Shown piece by piece: positions 17,051 to 29,000 of a stretch of DNA of 64,000 nt. The notes beneath the pieces are model-generated. The model searched no databases. It was not told the DNA's origin and saw nothing but the letters and a program-made list of their open reading frames with translations. The stretch lies in the NCBI GenBank assembly GCA_965205225.1, contig CBDBFZ010000003.1:1860001-1924000 (forward strand), given 5' to 3'. Numbering within the stretch: the first letter of the stretch is position 1; each line of letters opens with the position of its first letter. The position numbers were made by a program, and so were the translations under genes. This DNA is from Litorimonas sp965205225 (lineage in GTDB: Bacteria > Pseudomonadota > Alphaproteobacteria > Caulobacterales > Maricaulaceae).

Positions 17051-20000
17051 TTAGAAATCCTCCATATAAGCGGTGACAATCTCCATCTCTGGCAGGATCA
17101 TGGCGAGATCATTCTGCATCGCCGGATGGTTTCCGAGCCCGGGCCAATATAGCAAATCCCCCCACGGACCCGCAAGCGAGCCTGATGCGAGTGGACCGAA
17201 AGAAAGCGGGGCTGAAAGCGGAATGAGGATAGCATCCTCGTCCATATGAACTGGCTGATCCAGGCTCTTGACCTCGTCCGCCCATAAATCGTCCCATAGA
17301 TCATTATTCCATAGATCACTATTCCATAGATCACTATTCCATAGATCACTATTCATGAGTGGGTCGGAGTTCATGAGCGCCCCGTCCAACCTGATCGTTC
17401 CGAACCCGACGTCAGTTCTGAGATCAGCCACGGGATCAATCCCAGTTTCAGTCTTGGTATCAGTCTTGAACTCGGCGCTTTGCGACCCCGTAGCAGCAAG
17501 GGTGACGCTCACCCCCGCCTCAACGCGCAGCTGCGCATTGCCGTCCCGATAGATATTATAGGTGACGCCGTCCTCCGCCGCCGTCCCGGTCAGGGCGAAG
17601 GAACTGCCACTCAGATCAACCCTGTCATCCGCATCCCCCAACACGTCGAGGCTCGCAACACCGCTGGCGCGCTCCTCCGTGATGTCAAACACGGCCTGCG
17701 CGTCCAGCACCAGGCTGTTGGCCCCCGTGCCGGACAGGTCAAAGACTTCGACACTGTCCACGCCGGCATGGCCCGCCCCAGTCAGATCAAGCGCCAGACC
17801 GGCCCCGTCCAGCACCAATATGTCCTGGCCCGTGCCGCCATCAATCGCCGCAAAGTCAAGCGCGGTGACGCTGATCATGTCATCGCCAGCCCCGCCGCGC
17901 ACCACATCATCCGTGGCAATCCCTGTAAAACTGTCCGCGCCGGCATTGCCGGTGAAATTATCCGCCGCTGCCGTGCCCTGCGCTGTGACCGGCGTCAGGC
18001 TTTCCGTCCCTGTCGCCCCGCCATAGATCACATAGGTCTCGCCCGAACCGCCCCCATTCGGGGCGGCCCCGGAGGCCCCGATGATCAGATCATCATAACC
18101 ATCGCCATTGACATCTCCCGCCGCCGACACGGAAAAACCGGACACGTCACTCGCGCCGATCCCGGCGAGGGTAAAGCCGTTATTGCCGTCCAGATCGGAC
18201 AGATTCAGTACACCAGCTGTTCCCGGCGCGCTCGCCCCGCCATAGATGACATAGGTCTCGCCAGCCAGATTTATCCCATTCGGGGCGGCCCGATAGGCCC
18301 CGATGATCAGATCATCATAACCGTCGCCATTAATATCCCCCGCCGAGGAGACGGAGATACCGGAATTGTCATTCGCGTCAATCCCGTTGAGGATAAAGCC
18401 GTTCGTCCCGTCCAGCGCCGACAGATCCAGCACGCCCCCTGCGCCCGGCGCGCTCGCGCCGCCATAGACGACATAGGTCTCGCCGGCCCTGCTGACCCCA
18501 TTCGGGTCGCCCCCCCTGGCCCCGATGATCAGATCATCATAGCCATCGCCATTGACATCCCCCGCCGAGGAGACGGAGATACCGGAATTGTCATTCGCGT
18601 CAATCCCGTTGAGGATAAAGCCGTTACTGCCGTCCAGCGCCCCGAGATTCAGCACGCCCCCTGTACCCGGCGCGCTCGCGCCGCCATAGACGACATAGGT
18701 CTCGCCCGAGTTGCTCCCATTCGGGTCGGCATTCCTGGCCCCGATGACCAGATCATCATAACCATCGCCATTAACATCCCCCGCCGACGAAACGGAAAAA
18801 CCGGACTGGTCAGCCGCATTGATCCCGCTCAGGATAAAGCCGTTAGTCCCGTCCAGCGCCGACAGATCCAGCACGCCGTCCGTGCCCGGCGCGCTCGCGC
18901 CGCCATAGACGATATAGGTCTCCCCGGCCCTATTGGCCCCATAATAGGCCCCGATGACCAGATCATCATAGCCATCGCCATTGACATCCCCCGCCGAGGA
19001 GACGGACACGCCGGAACGGTCATTCGCGTCGATGCCGGTCAGGGTGAAACCGTTGGTCCCGTCCAGATCGGACAGATCGAGCACGCCCCCTGTGCCCGGC
19101 GCGCTCGCCCCGCCATAGATCACATAGGTCTCGCCGGCATAACTGTCCCCATTCGGGTCGGCTCTGTTGGCCCCGATGACCAGATCATCATAACCATCGC
19201 CATTGACATCCCCCGCCGACGACACGGACCAACCGGAAAAATCATTCGCGTCGATCCCGTTGAGGATGAAGCCATTGGTCCCGTCTAGCGTGGAGAGATT
19301 GAACCTGCCCTCTGTGCCCGGCGCGCTCGCCCCGCCATAGACGACATAGGTTTCGCCGGCCCTGCTGACCCCATTCGGGTCGCCCCCCCTGGCCCCGATG
19401 ATCAGATCATCATAGCCATCGCTATTGACATCCCCCGCCGAGGAAACGGAAAAACCGGAACTGTCACCCCCGTCGATGCCGTTGAGGATGAAGCCATTCG
19501 TCCCGTCCAGGCTGGAGAGGGGAACAAACTCATTGACATCCGTTACCGTGATGGCGACCGCCTGCTCTGTGTCAGTTGTGCCATCGGACGCGGTGACAGT
19601 GATGTCATAGACATTATCCCTGTCCGCGTCGCCCGGCGCCTCAAAGTCGGGTACCGCTATAAAACTGACCTCGCCTGTATTGGCATCGATCGTGAACAGG
19701 GCCGCATCCGTCCCGGACAGGCTGTAGCGCAGCGGATCACCCTCCGCGTCCGTCGCCGCCGCCTCATAGGCTGCGGTCTGGTTCTCCCGCACGCTGACTG
19801 CGGCGGGCGAGGTGAAGACCGGTATCGTGACCACCTGCACCCCTGTCTCTACGCGCACTTGCGCATTGCCGTCCCTATAGACATTATAGGTGACGCCGTC
19901 CTCCGCCGCCGTCCCGGTCAGGGCGAAGGAACTGCCGCTCAGATCAACCCTGTCATCGGCATCTCCCCGCACGTCGAGGCTCGCCACCCCGCCCTCGCGC

Positions 20001-23000
20001 TCTTCCGTCAGGTCGAACACGGCCCGCGCGTCCAGCACCAGGCTGTTGCCGCCCGTACCGGACAGATCAAACAGTTCGACACTGTCGACGCCGGCATGGC
20101 CCGCGCCGGTCAGGTCGAGCGACAGGCCGGCCCCGTCCAGTACCAAGCTGTCCGCGCCGGTACCGCCATCAATCGCCGCAAAGTCAAGCGCGGTGACGCT
20201 GATCATGTCATCGCCCGCCCCGCCGCGCACCACATCATTCGTGGCAATCGCGGTAAAACTGTCATCGCCGGCATTACCAGTGAAATTATCCGCCGCCGCC
20301 GTGCCTGACGCCGTGACCGGCACAAGGCTTTCCGTCCCCGTCGCCCCGCCATAGACGATATAGGTCTCGCCAGCTTCACTGTCCCCATTCGGGTCGGCCC
20401 TAAAGGCCCCGATAATCAGATCATCATAACCGTCGCCATTGACATCCCCCGCCGACGACACGGAGATACCTGAATCGTCAAACGGGTCAATCCCGGTAAG
20501 GGTAAAGCCGTTGCTGCCGTTTAGCGCCTCGAGATCCAGCACGCCGTCCGTGCCCGGCGCGCTTGCCCCGCCATAGATGACATAGGTCTCGCCGGCCGCA
20601 CTGTCCCCATTCGGGTCGGCGTATCTGGCCCCGATGATCAGATCATCATAACCGTCGCCATTGACATCCCCCGCCGCCGACACGGACCAACCGGAATAGT
20701 CATTCCTGTCGATCCCGGTGAGGGTAAAGCCATTCGTGCCGTCCAGCGCCCCGAGATTCAGCACGCCCCCTGTGCCCGGCGCGTTCGCCCCGCCATAGAC
20801 GACATAGGTCTCGCCGGCCCTATTGTCCCCATTCGGGTCGGCGTATCTGGCCCCGATGATCAGATCATCATAACCATCGCCATTGACATCCCCCGCCGAG
20901 GAGACGGAGATACCGGACTGGTCAAACACGTCCATCCCGGTGAGGATGAAGCCGTTGCTGCCGTTTAGCGTGGAGAGATTGAACCTGCCCTCCGTGCCCG
21001 GCGCACTCGCCCCGCCATAGATGACATAGGTCTCGCCGGTCTGACTATCGGCCCTATAGGCTCCCATGATCAGATCATCATAGCCATCGCCATTGACATC
21101 CCCCGCCGACGAGACAGATCGACCGGAACGGTCATAGGCGTCGATCCCGGTGAGGGTAAAGCCGTTGCTGCCGTCCAGCGCCCCGAGATCCAGCACGCCC
21201 CCTGTGCCCGGCGCGTTCGCCCCGCCATAGACGACATAGGCCTCGCCGACCTGACTGTCCCCATCCGGATCGGCCCCCCTGGCCCCGATGATCAGATCAT
21301 CATAGCCATCGCTATTGACATCCCCCGCCGAGGAGACGGAAATACCGGAAAAGTCACCCGCGTCGATCCCGGTGAGGGTAAAGCCGTTGCTGCCGTCCAG
21401 CGCCCCGAGATCCAGCACGCCCCCTGTGCCCGGCGCGTTCGCCCCGCCATAGACGACATAGGTCTCGCCGGCGTCACTGTCCCCATTCGGGTCGCCCCCA
21501 TTGGCCCCGATGATCAGATCGTCATACCCGTCACCATTCACATCCCCCGCCGACGAGATGGATCGACCGGAACCGTCACCCGCATCGATCCCGTTGAGGG
21601 TAAAGCCGTTGCTGCCGTTCAGACTGGAGAAATTGAACCTGCCCCCTGTGCCCGGCGCGTTCGCCCCGCCATAGACGACATAGGTCTCGCCGGCATTACT
21701 GTCCCCATTCGGGTCGCCCCCATTGGCCCCGATGATCAGATCATCATAACCGTCGCCATTGACATCCCCCGCAGACGATACGGAAAAGCCGGACTGGTCA
21801 TTCGCGTCGATCCCGTTGAGGATGAAACCGTTGCTGCCGTCCAGCGAGGAGAGAGGGATCAGATCATATTCATCTGTCACTGTGATGGCGACATTGTGGT
21901 TCGTGCGATTGGTGCCGTCAAACGCGGTGACGGTGATGTTATAGACATTATCCCTGTCCGCGTCGCCCGGAGCCTCGAAATCGGGCGCCGCTATGAAACT
22001 GACCTCGCCCGTATCCGGGATGATCGTGAACCGGGCCGCATCCGTCCCGGACAGGCTATAGACCAGCGGGTCACCCTCCGCATCCGGTGCTCCATAGGCC
22101 GTAATTTGGTTTTCCGCGACGTTGACCCGGTCGATATTCCCGTCCGCGTCATCGTCGAACTCGGTCCTGGTCCGCCTGCCATTCGTATAAAAATAGGCCT
22201 CGCTCCGGTCGGTGTTAGTGTCCACGTCATCGTCGAACTCGGTCCGGATCAACCTGCCGTCAGTATCATAGGTGTAGGTCTCTATCCGGTCGGTTGTACC
22301 GTCCGCGTCATCGTCGAAATTGGTCCGGAGCAGCATGTTACTGTTACCCGACGAACTATAGATGTAGGTCTCGATCCGGTCGGGTGTACCGTCAAAGTCG
22401 TCGTCAAATCTGGTCTGATTCACCCTGCCGATCGCATCATATGTGTAGGTCTCGCTCCGGTCGGGCGTGCCGTCAAAGTCGTCGTCATATTCGGTCCGGT
22501 CGATTGTGCCGTCATTACCGTCATCGAAGTCGGTTCGGCTTCGCCTGCCGTTCGTATCATATGTGTAGGTCTCGATCCGGTCGATTGTGCCGTCCGCGTC
22601 ATCATCGAAGTTGATCCGGTTCCGGTTGCCGTCAGCATCATATGTGTAGGTCTCGATCCGGTCGGCTGTGCCGTCACCGTCATCGTCGAACTCGCTCCGG
22701 TCGGTTGTGCCGTTCCCGTCATCGTCGAACTCGGTCTGAACCAGGGTGCCGTCAGCATAGCTGTAGCTCTCGCTCCGGTCGGTTGTGCCGTCCACGTCAT
22801 CGTCGAACTCGGTCCGAACCAGAGTTCCACTCTCATCATACGTGTAGCTCTCGGACCGATCGGTTGTGCCGTCTCCGTTCTCGTCGAGCGCGGTCCGTGT
22901 CAGGTTGCCGTCATCATCATAGGTGTAGGTCTCGATCCGGTCGGGCGTGCCGTCAAAGTCGTCGTCGAAACTGGTCCGGACCACGTTGCCACTCGCATCA

Positions 23001-26000
23001 TAGGTGTAGGCCTCGCTCCGGTCGTCCGTGCCGTCATTGTCGTCGTCGAAGTCGGTCCGTGTCAGGTTGCCACTCGCATCATAGGTGTAGGTCTCGGTCC
23101 GGTCGAAAATTCCGTCCCCGTCATCGTCGAAATTGATCCGCCGCGGGTTGCCGTTCGCATCATAGGAATATCGCTCGATCCGGTCGTTTGTGCCGTCCGC
23201 GTCATCGTCGAAATTGGTCCGGAGCGGCCTGTTCCTGTTACCCGACGAACTATAGATGTAGGTCTCGATCCGGTCGGTTGTACCGTCAAAATCGTCGTCA
23301 AATCTGGTCTGGTTCACACTGCCGATCGCATCATATGTGTAGGTCTCGCTCCGGTCGGCTGTGCCGTCTGCGTCGTCGTCGAAGTCACTCCGGCTCAGCC
23401 TGCCGTCAGTATCATATGTGTAGGTCTCGATCCGGTCGGCTGTGCCGTCCGCATCGTCATCGAAGTCGGTCCGGACCAAGTTGCCACTCTCATCATATGT
23501 GTAGGTCTCGCTCCGGTCGGCTGTGCCGTCCCCGTCCTCGTCGAACTCGCTCCGGTCGGTTGTGCCGTCCGCATCGTCGTCGAAGTCGGTCCGGACCAGG
23601 GTGCCACTCTCATCATATGTGTAGGTCTCGATCCGGTCGGCTGTGCCGTCCCCATCCTCGTCGAACTCGCTCCGGTCGGTTGTGCCGTCCGCATCGTCGT
23701 CGAAGTCGATCTGGACCAGAGTGCCGTCAGCATAGCTGTAGCTCTCGCTCCGGTCGGCCGTGCCGTCCCCGTCATCGTCGAAGTCGCTCCGGTCGGTTGT
23801 GCCGTCCGCACCGTCGTCGAAGTCGGTCCGGACCAAGTTGCCACTCTCATCATATGTGTAGCTCTCGCTCCGGTCGGCTGTGCCGTCCCCGTCATCGTCG
23901 AAGTCGCTCCGGTCGGTTGTGCCGTCCGCACCGTCGTCGAAGTCGGTCCGGACCAAGTTGCCACTCTCATCATATGTGTAGCTCTCGCTCCGGTCGGCCG
24001 TGCCGTCCCCGTCATCGTCGAAGTCGCTCTGGATCAGGGTGCCATTCTCATCATATGTGTTGTCGACCTCGCTGACATCCGTTACCGTGATGGCGACCGC
24101 CTGCTCTGTGTCAGTTGTGCCGTCGGACGCGGTGACGATAATGTCATAGACATTATCCCCACCATCATCGCCCGGCGCCTCAAAGTCGGGCGCCGCCATA
24201 AAACTGACCTCGCCTGTAGCGGCATCAATCGTGAACAGGGCCGCATCCGTCCCGGACAGGCTGTAGACTAGAGTGTCACCATCCGCATCCGTCGCCGCCG
24301 CCTCATAGGCTGCAGTCTGGTTCTCCTGCGCGTTGGCCGTGGCGGGCGAGGTGAAGACCGGTATATTGTCATTGTCATTCGTCACCGTGATGGCGACATT
24401 GTGGTCCGTACTATTGGTGCCATCGGATGCGGTGACGATAATGTCATAGACATTATCCCCGCCATCATCGCCCGGCGCCTCAAAGTCGGGCGCCTCTATA
24501 AAACTGACCTCGCCTGTATTGGCATCAATCGTGAACAGGGCCGCATCCGTCCCGGACAGGCTGTAGACTAGAGTGTCACCATCCGCATCCGTCGCCGCCG
24601 CCTCATAGGCTGCAGTCTGGTTCTCCTGCGCGTTGGCCGTGGCGGGCGAGGTGAAGACCGGTATATTGTCATTGTCATTCGTCACCGTGATGGCGACATT
24701 GTGGTCCGTACTATTGATGCCATCCGACGCGGTGACGATAATGTCATAGATATTATCCCCGCCATCATCGCCCGGCGCTTCAAAGTCGGGCGCCGCTATA
24801 AAACTGACCTCGCCTGTATTGGCATCGATCGTGAACAAGGCCGCATCCGTCCCGGACAGGCTATAGACCAGAGTGTCGCCATCCGCATCCGTCGCCGCCG
24901 CCATATAGGCTGCAGTCTGGTTCTCCTGCGCGTTGGCAGCGGCGGGCGAGGTGAAGGTCGGGGCATTGTCATTGTCATTCGTCACCGTGATGGCGACATT
25001 ATGGTCCGTACTATTGGTGCCATCGGACGCGGTGACGATAATGTCATAGACATTATCCCCGCCATCATCGCCCGGCGCCTCAAAGTCGGGCGCCTCTATA
25101 AAACTGACCTCGCCTGTATTGGCATCAATCGTGAACAGGGCCGCATCCGTCCCGGACAGGCTGTAGACTAGAGTGTCGCCATCCGCATCCGTCGCCGCCG
25201 CCATATAGGCTGCGGTCTGGTTCTCCTGCGCGTTGGCCGTGGCGGGCGAGGTGAAGACCGGTATATTGTCATTGTCATTCGTCACCGTGATGGCGACATT
25301 GTGGTCCGTACTATTGGTACCATCCGACGCGGTGACGATAATGTCATAGATATTATCCCCGTTCGCGTCGCCCGGCGCCTCAAAGTCGGGCGCCGCCATA
25401 AAACTGACCTCGCCTGTAGCGGCATCAATCGTGAACAGGGCCGCATCCGTCCCAGACAGGCTGTAAACTAGAGTGTCGCCATCCGCATCCGTCGCCGCCG
25501 CCATATAGGCCACGGTCTGGTTCTCCTGCGCATTGGCCGTGGCGGGCGAGGTGAAGGTCGGTACATTGCCATTTTCACTCGTCACCGTGATGGCGACCGC
25601 CTGCTCTGTGTCAGTTGTGCCATCGGACGCAGTGACGATAATGTCATAGACATTATCCCCGCCATCATCGCCCGGCGCCTCAAAGTCGGGCGCATCTATA
25701 AAACTGACCTCGCCTGTATTGGCATCAATCGTGAACAAGGCCGCATCCGTCCCGGACAGGCTGTAGACTAGAGTGTCGCCATCCGCATCCGTCGCCGCCG
25801 CCTCATAGGCTGCGGTCTGGTTCTCCGCTACGCTGACTGCGGCGGGCGAGGTGAAGGTCGGGGCATTGTCATTGTCATTCGTCACCGTGATGGCGACCGC
25901 CTGCTCTGTGTCAGTTGCGCCATCGGACGCGGTGACGATAATGTCATAGACATTATCCCCGTTCGCGTCGCCCGGCGTCTCAAAGTCGGGCGCCGCCATA

Positions 26001-29000
26001 AAACTGACCTCGCCTGTATTGGCGTCGATCGTGAACAGGGCCGCATCCGTCCCGGACAGGCTGTAGACTAGAGTGTCACCATCCGCATCCGTCGCCGCCG
26101 CCATATAGGCTGCGGTCTGGTTCTCCTGCGCGTTGGCCGTGGCGGGCGAGGTGAAGACCGGTATATTGTCATTGTCATTCGTCACCGTGATGGCGACATT
26201 GTGGTCCGTACTATTGGTACCATCCGACGCGGTGACGATAATGTCATAGATATTATCCCCGTTCGCGTCGCCCGGCGCCTCAAAGTCGGGCGCCTCTATA
26301 AAACTGACCTCGCCTGTATCGGCATCAATCGTGAACAGGGCCGCATCCGTCCCGGACAGGCTATAGACCAGAGTGTCGCCATCCGCATCCGTCGCCGCCG
26401 CCATATAGGCCACGGTCTGGTTCTCCTGCGCATTGGCCGTGGCGGGCGAGGTGAAGGTCGGGGCATTGTCATTGTCATTCGTCACCGTGATGGCGACCGC
26501 CTGCTCTGTGTCAGTTGCGCCATCGGATGCGGTGACGATAATGTCATAGACATTATCCCCGCCATCATCGCCCGGCGCCTCAAAGTCGGGCGCCTCTATA
26601 AAACTGACCTCGCCTGTATTGGCATCGATCGTGAACAGGGCCGCATCCGTCCCGGACAGGCTATAGACTAGAGTGTCGCCATCCGCATCCGTCGCCGCCG
26701 CCATATAGGCTGCGGTCTGGTTCTCCTGCGCGTTGGCCGTGGCGGGCGAGGTGAAGACCGGTATATTGTCATTGTCATTCGTCACCGTGATGGCGACATT
26801 GTGGTCCGTACTATTGGTACCATCCGACGCGGTGACGATAATGTCATAGATATTATCCCGATCATCATCGCCCGGTGCCTCAAAGTCGGGCGCCGCCATA
26901 AAACTGACCTCGCCTGTAGCGGCATCGATCGTGAACAAGGCTGCATCCGTCCCGGACAGGCTGTAGACCAGAGTGTCGCCATCCGCATCCGTCGCCGCCG
27001 CCATATAGGCTGCGGTCTGGTTCTCCTGCGCATTGGCCGTGGCGGGCGAGGTGAAGACCGGTATATTGTCATTGTCATTCGTCACCGTGATGGCGACATT
27101 GTGGTCCGTACTATTGGTACCATCCGACGCGGTGACGATAATGTCATAGATATTATCCCCGTTCGCGTCGCCCGGCGCCTCAAAGTCGGGCGCCGCCATA
27201 AAACTGACCTCGCCTGTATCGGCATCAATCGTGAACAGGGCCGCATCCGTCCCGGACAGGCTGTAGACTAGAGTGTCGCCATCCGCATCCGTCGCCGCCG
27301 CCATATAGGCTGCGGTCTGGTTCTCCCGCGCATTGGCCGTGGCGGGCGAGGTGAAGGTCGGTACATTGCCATTTTCACTCGTCACCGTGATGGCGACCGC
27401 CTGCTCTGTGTCAGTTGTGCCATCGGACGCGGTGACGATAATGTCATAGACATTATCCCCGCCATCATCGCCCGGCGCCTCAAAGTCGGGCGCCTCTATA
27501 AAACTGACCTCGCCTGTATTGGCATCAATCGTGAACAGGGCCGCATCCGTCCCGGACAGGCTGTAGACTAGAGTGTCGCCATCCGCATCCGTCGCCGCCG
27601 CCATATAGGCTGCAGTCTGGTTCTCCTGCGCGTTGGCCGTAGCGGGCGAGGTGAAGACCGGTATATTGTCATTTTCATTCGTCACCGTGATAGCGACATT
27701 GTGGTCCGTACTATTGATGCCATCCGACGCGGTGACGATAATGTCATAGACATTATCCCCGCCATCATCGCCCGGCGCTTCAAAGTCGGGCGCCTCTATA
27801 AAACTGACCTCGCCTGTATTGGCGTCGATCGTGAACAAGGCCGAATCCGTCCCGGACAGGCTGTAGACTAGAGTGTCACCATCCGCATCCGTCGCCGCCG
27901 CCATATAGGCCACGGTCTGGTTCTCCTGCGCATTGGCCGTGGCGGGCGAGGTGAAGACCGGTAATGTTGTCGTGACCGGGATTTGAACCTGCACCCCGTT
28001 CTCAATGCGCAGCTGCGCATTGCCGTCCCTATAGATATTATAGGTGACGCCATCCTCCACCGCTGTCCCGGTCAGGGCGAATGAACTGCCGCTCAGATCA
28101 ACCCTGTCATCCGCATCCCCCAACACGTCGAGGCTCGCAACACCGCCCTCGCGTTCTTCCGTGATGTCAAACACGGCCTGCGCGTCCAGCACCAGGCTGT
28201 TGGCCCCCGTGCCGGATAGGTCAAAGACTTCGACACTGTCCACGCCGGCATGGCCCGCCCCAGTCAGATCAAGCGCCAGGCTGGCCCCGTCCAGCACTAA
28301 TGTGTCAGCGCCGGTGCCGCCATCAATCGCCGCAAAGTCAAGCGCGGTGACGCTGATATTGTCATCGCCGGCGCCGCCGCGCACCACATCATCCGTGGCA
28401 ATCGCGGTAAAACTGTCATTGCCGGCATTGCCGGTGAAATTATCCGCCGCTGCCGTGCCTGATGCTGTGACCGGCACCAGGCTTTCCGTCCCCGTTGCCC
28501 CGCCATAGAGGATATAGGCTTCGCCGGCCCCACTGTCCCCATTCGGGTCTGCCATATGGGCCCCGATGATCAGATCATCATAACCGTCACCATTGACATC
28601 CCCCGCCGACGACACGGCCCGACCGGACTGATCAGCCTCATCAATGCCGGTCAGGATGAAGCCGTTGGTCCCGTCCAAATCGGACAGATCCAGCACACCC
28701 CCTGTGCCCGGCGCGCTGGCCCCGCCATAGATGACATAGGTTTCGCCCGCACTGTCCCCATTCGGGTCGGCCCGATAGGCCCCGATGATCAGATCATCAT
28801 AGCCGTCGCCATTGACATCTCCCGCCGAGGAGACGGAAAAGCTGGAACGGTCATCCGCGTCGATCCCGGTGAGGATGAAGCCATTGGTCCCGTCCAGCGC
28901 TGACAGATCTAGAACGCCCCCTGTGCCCGGCGCGTTTGCCCCGCCATAGATGATATAGGTCTCGCCAGCATCACTGTCCCCATTCGGGTCGGCATTCCGG

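Noticed and set aside
17480..24271. Long plus-strand open frames (602 and 791 codons) opposite the giant gene
   Set aside because: They are antisense readings of the repeats. Their predicted products just mirror the Asp/Gly codon pattern (runs of DPVGCAVRVIVEVGP type), no family is recognisable, and the minus-strand product has clear domains.
24072..27974. Regularly spaced direct repeats suggesting a CRISPR-like array
   Set aside because: The period is 300 bases, there are no short palindromic repeats with unique spacers, and the units encode protein repeats in one frame.
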